The notes under the pieces were generated by a model. It had not been told where the DNA came from. It saw only the letters and a list, made by a program, of their open reading frames with translations, and did not search any database. This document shows positions 34,212 to 42,718 of a stretch of DNA of 64,000 bases, in pieces (within the stretch, counting starts at the first letter, position 1; every line of letters starts with the position of its first letter). Where the stretch lies: the NCBI RefSeq assembly GCF_016424485.1, contig NZ_JAELUP010000001.1:1-64000 (forward strand), written 5' to 3'. A program made the translations under genes and the position numbers. This stretch comes from Paenibacillus roseus. Its GTDB lineage: Bacteria; Bacillota; Bacilli; Paenibacillales; Paenibacillaceae.

Positions 34212-35750
34212 TTAAGTGTTGCTCAAAGCAAAGGCGACTTCGTCATAATAGGATTCGATTGTACGACGTTGCTCTGAACGCAGGATATAGGGGTTCTCCG
34301 CAGGAGTGCGCCATGTGAACCAGCCTTTGCGGCTAGTTATTAGCCTTCTCAGCGGTAGTTCTCCATAGAATCCTCGGCTATTTCTGCCTTGCATTACCCA
34401 GATTTTAGCCTTGCCTTTCTCTGGGGATCGGACATAATCTCTCATCAATGTTCGGAATCCGCGCTTGTACTTTCGTGCAAGCCAATAGCCGAGTTTCCAG
34501 AAAACCGTACGATCTACCTTACCGAATATCGTCGTGGTATGGTCTGTGTATGGATAGAAGTTTGCCCATCCCGCAAGTTGTCGGTTCAGGCTTTCAACCA
34601 AATCCATGGTGTTCATACCGAAATTTCCTGACAATTGCTTGACTAATTTCTCTGTGAAACGGCGGTATTTATCCCAAGGAATAGAGGATACAGGTCGCAT
34701 ACGTCCTCTGGCTCCACGCTTGCGAATAATTCGATGGCCAAGGAAAATAAAGCCATCGTTTACATGCGTAATATGTGTTTTATCCATATTCAGTGTGAGT
34801 TTCAGCCGATCTTCTAGAAATGAACGACATGCTTCTCGCACTTCGTTCGCGTGCGCTTTGGTTCCTTTGACCACCACCACAAAGTCGTCAGCGTAACGGC
34901 AGTAGGAGATTGCTGGCTTCCATTGCCGATTTTCTCGTATTGCGATAGGGCGCTTATTCTGAATGCCGAAATTCCACGCCCAGCGATCCTTCCTTACCTT
35001 CTTACTCAGAAATTTCGCTTCCATCCACTGATCGAATTCGTGTAACATAATATTGGATAGGAGCGGTGAGATGACACCGCCTTGCGGAACTCCTTCACTA
35101 GAGGCTCGGAATAATCCGCGATCTACACATCCTGTCTTTAGGATTTTCCATAACAGGGCGAGGAAGCGTTGATCCGAGATGCGTTTACGGACTGCCTTCA
35201 TCAGCAACCGATGATGAACGGTATCGAAGTAGCTGGCCAAATCGCCTTCTATGACCCATCGACCTGCAGTGGCATCTGTGCGTTCGCTTCCATCCTGTAG
35301 TTGCATCTTGATCGTCCGGATGGCATGATGGACGCTTCGCGCAGGCCTGAATCCGTAGGATTGAGGGTGAAAGTCACTCTCCCAGATCGGTTCCATAACC
35401 ATGACCATCGCACGCTGCACGATACGATCTCGGAGACAAGGAATACCTAACGGTCTAAGCTTACCATTCGCTTTTGGAATATATACGCGCCGCGCAGGTC
35501 GCGGGCAGTAAGTTCCCGTCAGCAATTCATGCCGTAGGTTGTCTAGTTCAAGATCAAGCATTTCTTCCATCTTTCGCTTGTCAGTGCCATCTACACCAGG
35601 TGTTCGGGCACCACTTGAAGCCAGAGTAATGCTAGCCGCTTCGCTAAGCCAAGTTTTGTTTGCAATAAGTTTTAAGAGTCGGTCGAACTTACGTTCTTTG
35701 CTTTCTGTTGCCCATGTCGCCAGTTTGCTTTGCATTTCACTGATTATCAA
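34212..35750 (-). CDS. ltrA: Group II intron reverse transcriptase/maturase
   Basis: The 512-residue intron-encoded protein has RT blocks RPLGIPCLRDRIVQRAMVMV (about 97-116), SYGFRPARSVHHAI, the catalytic Asp of WVIEGDLASYFDTVHH, EGVPQGGVISPLLSNIMLHE and the active-site YADD in YCRYADDFVVVVKG, then a maturase (domain X) with WDKYRRFTEKLVKQL and WANFYPYTDH. No HNH endonuclease domain follows; the C-terminus ends SYYDEVAFALSNT. The protein promotes splicing and reverse-splices the intron into DNA. The start is probably a TTG at 35750 with GAGGTG seven bases upstream; an ATG five codons in is the alternative. The frame is complete. Confidence 0.93.
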   Translation of the reverse strand: MIISEMQSKLATWATESKERKFDRLLKLIANKTWLSEAASITLASSGARTPGVDGTDKRKMEEMLDLELDNLRHELLTGTYCPRPARRVYIPKANGKLRPLGIPCLRDRIVQRAMVMVMEPIWESDFHPQSYGFRPARSVHHAIRTIKMQLQDGSERTDATAGRWVIEGDLASYFDTVHHRLLMKAVRKRISDQRFLALLWKILKTGCVDRGLFRASSEGVPQGGVISPLLSNIMLHEFDQWMEAKFLSKKVRKDRWAWNFGIQNKRPIAIRENRQWKPAISYCRYADDFVVVVKGTKAHANEVREACRSFLEDRLKLTLNMDKTHITHVNDGFIFLGHRIIRKRGARGRMRPVSSIPWDKYRRFTEKLVKQLSGNFGMNTMDLVESLNRQLAGWANFYPYTDHTTTIFGKVDRTVFWKLGYWLARKYKRGFRTLMRDYVRSPEKGKAKIWVMQGRNSRGFYGELPLRRLITSRKGWFTWRTPAENPYILRSEQRRTIESYYDEVAFALSNT

Positions 35751-36398
35751 AGGTCTTCACCTCACTAGGGTCAGTTAATAGGCCAAGCAAACCACTTAAA
35801 CTGCCTCCCTTCGCCATGTGACCGGCTTTCCCGATCTCGGACTACTATGGAAGCTCCGTCATTCAGCATAGCATCGGGGAGCTCACTCCCTTGGCATCTA
35901 TGCAGACTTTCCCCAGTTCACATGTTGGACTCCACACAGGGGTTAGGCTGCCTATCGCAGTCTTTATCCTTGCTTTCTGCAAGTTGTCACGGACATCACG
36001 CTCTAGCTGTGCGCTCTTCGCAATTCCCTACCAGTTGGCTTACATGTCCAACCGATATTCGCAATGCCAGCTCATGGCTGTAGTTAGCATCGATCCGCGA
36101 CCTGCCTGTTAAGCGATGTAGGCAGGGGTGACATTTCAACCCTCAGATGCGGTTTAATAGGTTCGTGTTCCTCAACCTTCCAATGCTCAGCCTAGAGACT
36201 CATCTTGGCGTAATCGCTTCGCCGCAAGTCCCGTTTCCCGCGGACTACGTCACCTTGCCAGTGTCGGCAAGTCACCGCCACTTCGGCTCACTCCCCCTCA
36301 CAGCAGGGGAAGGACATGTCTGTAAAAAAAATCGACATGTATTCCAAACATGCTCAAGTAACTTCGTTCCACTGAGGGAACTTGTTAGCTGGGCGTAC
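35751..36398 (-). ncRNA. Group II intron 5' RNA domains (I-III)
   Basis: About 650 bases between the 5' splice site and the maturase gene have no real gene and should fold into domains I to III and the start of IV, holding the exon-binding sites. Several strong short stems are visible (for example CCGCAAGTCCCGTTTCCCGCGG near 36222, shown here only by its CCGC and GCGG ends). Confidence 0.75.
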
Positions 36399-37008
36399 TG
36401 TAAGTAATGTCGATTCCCCAAATGTGGTTCCGATGCATCGCCTTCACGCCTCGCAGCAGATAGGGGTGAACCGCTTGCTTGTGATTGTGCTTGCTCAGGT
36501 TCGGGCCGGGGCATAGACCGGCCAATCCCATACGCCGCATCAGCCGGCAGGTCTTCTTCTTGCTGATCACGATGCCTTCGTCCTGCTCTTCCTTATCCCT
36601 ATCCGCAGGCATGTAGTAGACGCTCGTCCGACTGACTTCCAGCAGCTCCGCTTGACGCTTCACGCTCAGCTTAGCGTCGTTTCGATCCATCATCTCTTTT
36701 CGCTCTTCGACGCTGGTCGAGCTCGTCAGATTTTTTTTGAGCCAGTTCAGCTCGACGCTCAGTTGGCCGATCTGCTGGGTTAATTGATCCTTTTCCTTCT
36801 CGTGCTGTTTTCTCATTTTTTCAGTCTCGCTCGCTCCGCGGGTAAAGATCGACGGCAGGTGATCAAGCGCTTCGGCTTTCCATTTGTGCAGCTGCGTCGG
36901 ATGGATCTCATGTTCGGCGGCGATCTCCCCAACCGTCCGCTCCTCCCGAAGCATCTCTAATACGATCTTTGCTTTCTGTTCTGCTGTAAACTTCCGTCTC
37001 TTCTCCAT
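36399..37008 (-). pseudogene. IS3 transposase, 5' exon with internal deletion
   Basis: It starts MEKRRKFTAEQKAKIVLEML with the HTH_Tnp_1 domain (GEIAAEHEIHPTQLHKWKAE) and coiled coil (KEKDQLTQQIGQLSVELNWL), continues without a stop into OrfB (SVKRQAELLEVSRTSVYYMP), and ends NHIWGIDITY at the intron. Residues normally present between the RDKEEQDE and GIVISKKKTCRLMRRMGLAG segments (the EHPEFGYRRI-type part) are missing, so the transposase is damaged independently of the intron. The OrfA and OrfB parts are in one frame here. Confidence 0.85.
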
Positions 37009-37030
37009 GTCCTTATTGTAGCTTATTTTT

Positions 37031-37540
37031 TCAATCGTGTGTCGAACTTATGGGTCCATTATAGTATTTGTATAGAACAGTCCCTTTATTGTCTATAAAT
37101 TCAATAATAAAATTATAATTGGTGATCTGTTTATTTTTTATTACAAGAGCATTTTGATTTGAAAAATCATAATCAAATGTTTCATTATTAATAATGAATC
37201 TGACTTTTTTTGTACTATCGATAATCTCTTTGCTTGTGAGATATATGCCGACATATCCAGGATATAATCCTCCTAAATATAAGGGTTCATCTGTTTTTGG
37301 TAGTTCAGTATGCGAGGATACAAATTTAGCAGACTCCATTCCCTTCAGTACATAAATATGAACTTTATCTGTAGATTCCAAAAAGTAATAATAAGCACCT
37401 TGTTCTGAAAGTTCTATAGCTGATTCCAGATTATTTTCATGTATAAATCGTGTTCTATCTGCTTCAGACGGCTCTTGGGTTTGACATCCTGTCAGAAATA
37501 TTAAGGCAACTATAATTAAACTTCCAACTATTTTTCTCAT
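37031..37540 (-). CDS. Lipoprotein of unknown function, 3' end replaced by IS
   Basis: The 169-residue protein has a lipoprotein signal (MRKIVGSLIIVALIFLTGCQ, lipobox LTGC) and a soluble acidic part with FIHENNLESAIELSEQGAYYY. The ATG at 37540 has GGGGGGAA upstream. Its last nine codons (NGPISSTHD-stop) are encoded by the terminal repeat of the IS3 element, so the original C-terminus was cut off. A second, more damaged copy of the 5' part is at 40750-40901, showing a paralogous pair. It is anchored outside the membrane. Function unknown. Confidence 0.8.
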   Translation of the reverse strand: MRKIVGSLIIVALIFLTGCQTQEPSEADRTRFIHENNLESAIELSEQGAYYYFLESTDKVHIYVLKGMESAKFVSSHTELPKTDEPLYLGGLYPGYVGIYLTSKEIIDSTKKVRFIINNETFDYDFSNQNALVIKNKQITNYNFIIEFIDNKGTVLYKYYNGPISSTHD

Positions 37541-38916
37541 AATTCCCCCCAAATTAAAGGCTCTACACCAAATTTAGTATTAAAAATCTACATAGATTGT
37601 AACGGTTATCAAAAAAATAGTAAAACATATATAGATTCCGCAAGATAGTAGTGCTAGCAAGCCATAAAAGGGAGTGACAGATGTATAACTATTATATCGG
37701 TTTTATGTTTGATTACCAGAGGCATGCGTCTTTGCAAGTGATAAATGAGATGAATAAACCATTCAAATTGAGACCATATCAGTAGCTGTATAGGATTGAT
37801 TCGTTTGCCACTCGAATGATTTATTCGTAAAAGCAGCACCGAATATGTATCCGCCATTCGTGTTGCAAGTGATAATAAGGTGTATCTATTCGCTTTCGCG
37901 ATCTGGCCATTTTGGAATACCTACCACTGTGGCTTTATTTGACAGCATGCTTTTTTTGTAGACCGAGGAAAAAGCTATAGTACCACCTCTATGAAAAACA
38001 AACGATTTATAAAGTAACTCTGCCACCGTGCGCCAAGCGCTGACATGTATGAGACCTCGACCCTAGTCTTTAAACCAAACGTAACAATTGGTAACTGGGA
38101 AAGTGAATGTCTACAGGGACAGGTATGGTAAGATGCGGCTTGCACCGCGAATCTTGTGCTGGAGTCGATGATTTCATAATACGAAAAGGCCAAACGTAAC
38201 GTACCGGCATTCATAAATTAGGAGATAAAACGCTTCTGGTCTTGCATCTCAAAGCGGTGGTCTTAGATTTGGCTCTGAATTAGCATAGTTGGATCACGAA
38301 ATGTTTCCTGAAAGCGACTCAGTCGCCGCTCGGTTTTATGTAGATTGCTATATTATCGACATCATCCAATGATACGAAAAATCGTACAAAGCACGTTGTC
38401 TCCAAGAGCAAGGACGATTCTAAAGGTCAGACATGACTGCGTAACTCCCGGCAGACCACTTTATATCCTGAAAAACAGTTAGAACTGAAGGAGATACTAG
38501 GCTACTTGCCACTTCTCCAACATGCTTTCGAAAGAGCCTTTCGCCGAGTGGTATGAAGATGCACCGTTGCTCAAACACTAGGCCACTGACTCAAAGAGGA
38601 GGAAAAACGTTTGCCGCATATGGCTAGCCGCTTGCCTGAAAACTATTCAAAACTGGCCGTAGGAAATTGTTAATTAGTATTGCTTAGTTGTACCAATGCT
38701 GCGATTGAAGGCAAAGAATAACCCAATGAAAACCTTTCAGCGCAGGTTTTATTTGTCACGCAACCGAAATCTGTATTTTCAAGGGTTGGTTGTTGGTGGA
38801 ATGCGACTCTGCCGGATAGAGTCTTTAGGTTCAAGACCTCAAGCATTAAATTTAAAATATTTAATCTCTAAAGGTTTGATCCCCCCGCATTGAGTTGCGG
38901 GGAGATTCATTTAAAG
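37541..38916. other. 1.4 kb without a recognisable gene
   Basis: All frames are short and have no family resemblance. A 37-codon frame (ATG at 37681 after GGGAGTGACAG, protein MYNYYIGFMFDYQRHASLQV) may be the start of a lost gene. A GC-rich hairpin CCCCGCA/TGCGGGG lies at 38883-38903. The region looks like decayed accessory DNA between mobile elements. Confidence 0.5.
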
Positions 38917-38955
38917 AATAAAGTGGAGAAAATCTCTCCCTTTTATTCTTTATCC
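38917..38955 (-). terminator. Terminator of the secreted-protein gene
   Basis: On the minus strand AAAGAATAAAAGGGAGAGA pairs with TCTCCACTTTATTCTTT around a short loop, immediately after the stop at 38966. Confidence 0.75.
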
Positions 38956-38965
38956 AATAGAGCAA

Positions 38966-39838
38966 TTAAAAGGTGAAAGTTACTCCTGTGTCTGTCATAT
39001 CCGTTTTGCTCGTGGCCCCACTAATCGACATTCCGAATGCATTAATTCCAATTGACAGTCCAAACGTAATTGAAACTTCAGTATGAGTGTAGTGCCCAAA
39101 TACGGTTCCGGTAGTATACTGGTTTGACGCCCTTGTTACTCGATAGGACATATAACCACGATGATTCCATACTTGATATCCGCCACCCCAGCCAGTGAGG
39201 ATATCAATTTTAAATGCCATACCGTTAGAATTTTTTTTGTCTGCCGTAAATAGGTTGTTAGTGTGAGTACCAACATATTGATTAGTCGTTCCATAATAGT
39301 CGAAAGTATAAGCTGCTATTTCACTGTTTTGAACAGGGACGATGTATTCAGGATGCGAAATTCCGACGACGTCGGTCAAAGTCCAAAATGGGTTAGTTAG
39401 CCATGTGAAAGAGTTTTTTAATAAGTATTCTTTTGGCGATGTACCGTTAATATCAGAGACAGTGGTGGTCATGGTCATCCAAGAAGTTTTCTTTGTATCT
39501 GTGCCGCCACCGAGTATAGATACTGTTTCATCGTTTTTTTGTGCTTCAGATTGTGCAATTTCTGATAATGCTACTTCTTTTGGGACTTCGACTGCAACAG
39601 CTAAATCATCCTCACCTTCAGTAACCCGATAATATGTAGTTTCTTTAGAAATGACATGCCCATTCATTCCTTTGTAGTATTCTACTTGTTCTGGTGTAAA
39701 ATTATTAATTTCATCCTGCGTTAATCCCAGTTTTAGATATCTTTCGTTATCAGTCAAGGATGACTGATTAGCATAGGAACTTGCCGGAAGCATGACAAGA
39801 ATAACAACGAGTAATACAACTAAGGACTTTAATTTCAT
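38966..39838 (-). CDS. Secreted protein of unknown function
   Basis: The 290-residue protein has a clear signal peptide (MKLKSLVVLLVVILVMLPAS, likely cut after SSYA near 23). After a helical propeptide-like region (TDNERYLKLGLTQDEINNF), the C-terminal half is rich in Gly, Thr, Ser and aromatic residues with beta-strand character (FTWLTNPFWTLTDVVGISHP, then YQVWNHRGYMSYRV and SITFGLSIGINAFGMSISGA) and ends MTDTGVTFTF. The pattern resembles a family of exported Bacillus/Paenibacillus proteins of unknown role; a pore-forming or cell-surface function is conceivable but there is no direct evidence. The start has GAGATGAAGAA immediately before ATG. It is the only intact gene in the surrounding debris. 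Confidence 0.8.
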   Translation of the reverse strand: MKLKSLVVLLVVILVMLPASSYANQSSLTDNERYLKLGLTQDEINNFTPEQVEYYKGMNGHVISKETTYYRVTEGEDDLAVAVEVPKEVALSEIAQSEAQKNDETVSILGGGTDTKKTSWMTMTTTVSDINGTSPKEYLLKNSFTWLTNPFWTLTDVVGISHPEYIVPVQNSEIAAYTFDYYGTTNQYVGTHTNNLFTADKKNSNGMAFKIDILTGWGGGYQVWNHRGYMSYRVTRASNQYTTGTVFGHYTHTEVSITFGLSIGINAFGMSISGATSKTDMTDTGVTFTF

Positions 39839-40296
39839 TTCTTCATCTCCAAATATTATTTTGTTATGAACTGGCCAGTATCATATACTATAAATTTACA
39901 TCAATATCTATTATTTGTTAATAGCGAAAAATGATAAAATTTGTCGAAATAATGCTAGGCTGAATCCGTGAAGTGATGGAGGCGCAAAACCGGCTAAGGA
40001 GATCGTGAAGCAAGTGAATGCGATGATGGGTGAAATATTTTCGGGTGGGGAACTCCAGTGATGCATTCAGCGAAGTACGCGACTACACGGAAATGAAAAT
40101 CTGGACATTGCTGACCAAAGGAACGGAGACGGAAAATAAGCATAGGATGGCGGAAGTGGAGTAAAGATACCTATATGACGTGCTCGGGCTATATTGGGAC
40201 TGGGAAATCCATACCTTGAAAAAAAGCAGATGGTTTTTAATGAAAGTGTCTGCTGTTGAGATAGGTCACATAACCCCTTCAATGAAGTTACGGAGT
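39839..40296. other. Decayed stretch without genes
   Basis: About 460 bases with only broken frames. The first ~100 bases are AT-rich and hold the promoter region of the secreted-protein gene. The rest (39960-40290) has a more GC-rich, coding-like texture with stops in all frames, suggesting a dead gene whose family I could not identify. Confidence 0.4.
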
Positions 40297-40328
40297 GAAC
40301 TGCTTTAGGGAAACCTCACGAGCAGTTC
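40297..40328 (+). ncRNA. Possible group II intron domain V remnant
   Basis: GAACTGCT pairs perfectly with AGCAGTTC. Between them TTAGG, a GAAA loop, CCTCA and a two-base CG bulge reproduce the layout of domain V (lower stem, CG bulge, upper stem, GAAA tetraloop). The catalytic triad would be AAC, not AGC, so it would be inactive or may be coincidental. Confidence 0.4.
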
Positions 40329-40377
40329 TTATGGGGAGGGGCTGAAAATGGGTCTTTCGGCATCGCGCCAGTCCTTT

Positions 40378-40744
40378 ACCCGACAGATATTCTTTAAAGC
40401 AACCAAAAGCTATTTGAAACAAAGAACAGAGTTTCAAGGACGTCCATTGATATGTTGAGTAGCTATACGACCATCGTGGTTACTCGCTATTTAGCAATAG
40501 AGTATGAGCGATGGCAAACCGGAAATCAGCAAACGCTTGGTGGGCTATTTTCTTAAATGCAGATGAAGTTTGTGATTTGGATTACCACACTGCGCCTCAA
40601 CAACTGATGACGTTATTCTTAAACTTGGCTGGAGCAACGAACAAAATTTTCAAACAAACAGTGTGGTGTCAACTCCAGCACTGGATCGCCGATTTGCCCT
40701 CGTACATCAAGAGTTTTTTCGGTAATTTAAGCTACGAAAGTTGA
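40378..40744 (+). pseudogene. IS4-type transposase C-terminal remnant
   Basis: Read over two frameshifts it gives FKATKSYLKQRTEFQGRPL, MLSSYTTIVVTRYLAIEYER and FLNADEVCDLDYHTAPQQLM ending FFGNLSYES-stop, which is the C-terminal end typical of IS4-family DDE transposases. The N-terminal and catalytic parts are absent. The last ~6 bases before 40750 join the lipoprotein remnant. Confidence 0.75.
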
Positions 40745-40749
40745 GGTAA

Positions 40750-40901
40750 TAATAAGCATCTTGTTCTGAAAGTTCTATAGCAGGTTCCAGATTATTTTCA
40801 TGTATAAATCGTGTTCTATCCGCTTCAGATAACTCTTCGCTTTGACATCCTATTAAAAATATTAAGGCAACCAATATTAAACTTTCAATTATTTTTCTCA
40901 T
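40750..40901 (-). pseudogene. Truncated copy of the lipoprotein gene
   Basis: It encodes MRKIIESLILVALIFLIGCQ and SEADRTRFIHENNLEPAIEL, matching the first ~50 residues of the lipoprotein at 37031-37540, with a similar GAGGGGAA ribosome site. Homology ends at 40750 where the IS4 remnant begins. The frame runs a few codons into the IS remnant to a stop at 40707. Confidence 0.85.
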
Positions 40902-41404
40902 AATTCCCCTCAAAAAAAGGCAGCACACCGAAATAAGTGCTTGGAACCCTCGACATGAATTGCCCACTATTATTCAAAGGTAAAGCATTCGATGTTATCA
41001 AGATATGGAAGGAAGCCTTTGGGAAGTGGTATGATTGTACGCCCGATGCAAAAACAGCAAGTAGTTGGTTAGACCGAGGGCTCGAGCAAGCGGTGTTTGT
41101 CAAGATAGTTGTCGCGAATCTATACATATAAGATAGCTAGGTTTGCGCTTTTTGCTCAGCTTGAATAGCAGTCGCTTTTTCTGGATTGAGCCAAACTTCT
41201 TCATCCAGTGTCCAATCGCGCGTTGCCCCTGACCAGCGACCAGGATTCGAGGCTTGGCGGTTTCATAGACGTGTCTTCTTTTCTCGAACACTTGCTCAGA
41301 CAGGCCATTGTGCCTTTGGTTCGGAGTTATAAAGTTAAGCCCGCTGTGGCGTTATGTCCAAGGCATTTTAGTTGAATGCAACCTTGCTCATTATTGCATT
41401 AACA
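40902..41404. other. 500 bases without a credible gene
   Basis: Only short frames are present. A 64-codon plus-strand frame at 40937 and a 63-codon minus-strand frame at 41100 have protein-like composition but no start signal or known family. They look like fragments of dead accessory genes. Confidence 0.4.
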
Positions 41405-41450
41405 AAAAGGGCTCCAAACCTCAAGCACTAACTTTGGTTTGGAGCCTTTT
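41405..41450 (-). terminator. Terminator of the MFS gene
   Basis: AGGCTCCAAACC pairs with GGTTTGGAGCCT; on the minus strand it is followed by a CTTTTTG run just beyond the stop at 41463. Confidence 0.88.
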
Positions 41451-41462
41451 ATATAGTTATTA

Positions 41463-42626
41463 TTACTCAATTATTGTAGACTTTCGACGCATGGTTAAAG
41501 AAAAAATAGCGGGGATAAGTCCAATTGCGACGCCAACTCCACCAATCCAACCAGTTGCAGTAAGAGAGATGTTTTCTACAACGATACCCCCAATTACAGC
41601 CCCTAAAGCTATTCCCAATTGCACGATAGAATTGTTTAAGCTTAGAATGATACCTGAAGCTTGAGGAGCCATACCAATTAAATAAACTTGTTGAACGGGG
41701 CCCGTTGACCATGCGAAAAAGGACCAAAGCATAAGCAACGGTAACACGATTATGGACGAATGGGAGAATGCCGCCAGTAAAAATAATATTCCAGCGTGAA
41801 AAAGCAAGCCTCCAATCATCGTGCGGGGAATCCCCCATTTATCCGCACCATAGCCGCCAACTTGGGAACCTATGAGACTGGCCAGACCAAATGTAAACAA
41901 TCCGATGTTTACCATTCGCTCGCTCATCCCCGTAATGTCCAGAAGAAAAGGCGTGATATAGGTGTACAGAATGGTATAACCCAATATCCAGAAAAAACTG
42001 ATGGATAATGTGACAGTGATACGGGGATTCTTAAACAAAGCGAGCTGTTCCCGAATTGGAACGGGAGCCTCTCCTTCCGATTTTGGAATCGTCGGCAAAA
42101 GAACCAGCATCGCAATCAAGCTGAGTACGCCGATCCCTGTGAAGATGATTTGCCAATCATATGAACCCGCAATGATCCTCCCGAGCGGAACCCCAAGTAT
42201 GAGGGCGAGGTTAAAGCCTAAGATTATCTTAGCGATAGCGCTGCCCTGTCTATTAGGGTATGATAGTTTGGCCGCCATGGTCAGAGCGACGACCATAAAT
42301 ACCCCCGTGCTTATCGCCAAAATAATTCGTGCTCCCATCAGCATGCTATAGCCTGTGGTCGAGACAGTGATCAAGTTCCCTACGAAAAATAATGCCAAAG
42401 CTGACAGCATAAGCTTTCTTCGATCCATTTTTGCCGTGAGTGCAATAAGAATCGGAGTACCGATCGCATAAGCAAGCGAGTAAACTGTAATCAGCTGTCC
42501 GGCCGCTGCTACTGACACTCCAATATCACTTGCAAGCATATCCAGGATACCGGCAATTACGAATTCCGAAGTTCCGACCAAAAAGCTGACAATGGCCAGA
42601 ATATAAATTTTCCATGAATTTCTCAT
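41463..42626 (-). CDS. MFS transporter, DHA1/AraJ-like
   Basis: The 387-residue protein has 12 membrane segments and opens with the DHA1 signature VSFLVGTSEFVIAGILDMLA. The conserved loop after TM2 reads IALTAKMDRRKLML, and motif C-like GVPLGRIIAGSYDWQIIF occurs in TM5. Relatives export drugs, sugars or amino acid derivatives. The ATG has AGGAGAG upstream. A 24-bp inverted repeat at 42648-42671 in the promoter region also occurs before the luciferase-like gene and the arsR gene, so the pump likely belongs to that regulator's group. Confidence 0.9.
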   Translation of the reverse strand: MRNSWKIYILAIVSFLVGTSEFVIAGILDMLASDIGVSVAAAGQLITVYSLAYAIGTPILIALTAKMDRRKLMLSALALFFVGNLITVSTTGYSMLMGARIILAISTGVFMVVALTMAAKLSYPNRQGSAIAKIILGFNLALILGVPLGRIIAGSYDWQIIFTGIGVLSLIAMLVLLPTIPKSEGEAPVPIREQLALFKNPRITVTLSISFFWILGYTILYTYITPFLLDITGMSERMVNIGLFTFGLASLIGSQVGGYGADKWGIPRTMIGGLLFHAGILFLLAAFSHSSIIVLPLLMLWSFFAWSTGPVQQVYLIGMAPQASGIILSLNNSIVQLGIALGAVIGGIVVENISLTATGWIGGVGVAIGLIPAIFSLTMRRKSTIIE

Positions 42627-42647
42627 TTGCGATTCTCTCCTTTTAGT

Positions 42648-42671
42648 TTCTACAAATCTAAAACTATAGAA
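42648..42671. promoter_or_regulatory. ArsR-type operator 1 (MFS gene)
   Basis: TTCTACA-N10-TATAGAA, the same architecture as operators 2 and 3, 22 bases upstream of the MFS start. Confidence 0.75.
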
Positions 42672-42718
42672 TTGTTTGTTAAAAAAATTCGACCTCTTAT
42701 CTCCAAAGTGTTTAATCT

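Larger units (their letters stand above)
34122..36398 (-). mobile_element. Group II intron, complete, 2277 bp
   Basis: The boundaries are deduced from restoring the transposase frame: 5' exon ...ACTTACA | GTACGCCC at 36398, and ...TTATTTCAC | TCCGGATG at 34122. The intron starts with GTACG (consensus GTGYG) and ends in AC (consensus AY). It encodes a reverse transcriptase in its loop and carries domain V and VI near the 3' end. Features look intact, so it may still splice. Confidence 0.9.
33592..37058 (-). mobile_element. IS3-family element carrying a group II intron
   Basis: Imperfect terminal repeats (TGGACCC with TTGTCAAGACAC at the left; TGGACCC with GTTCGACACAC read inwards from the right) bound a minus-strand IS3-type transposase gene split by a 2.3-kb intron. 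Without the intron the element would be about 1.2 kb. The right end lies inside the 3' end of a lipoprotein gene. I could not define a clear target duplication. Confidence 0.85.

Noticed and set aside
37654..37857. Minus-strand 67-codon frame in the decayed region
   Set aside because: No ribosome site, no recognisable family, and its surroundings lack coding character.
38795..38850. tRNA-like arrangement (GACTCT-loop-AGAGTC followed by GGTTCAAGACC)
   Set aside because: The loop has no U33 equivalent, no acceptor stem or D-arm can be drawn, and the region is otherwise decayed.
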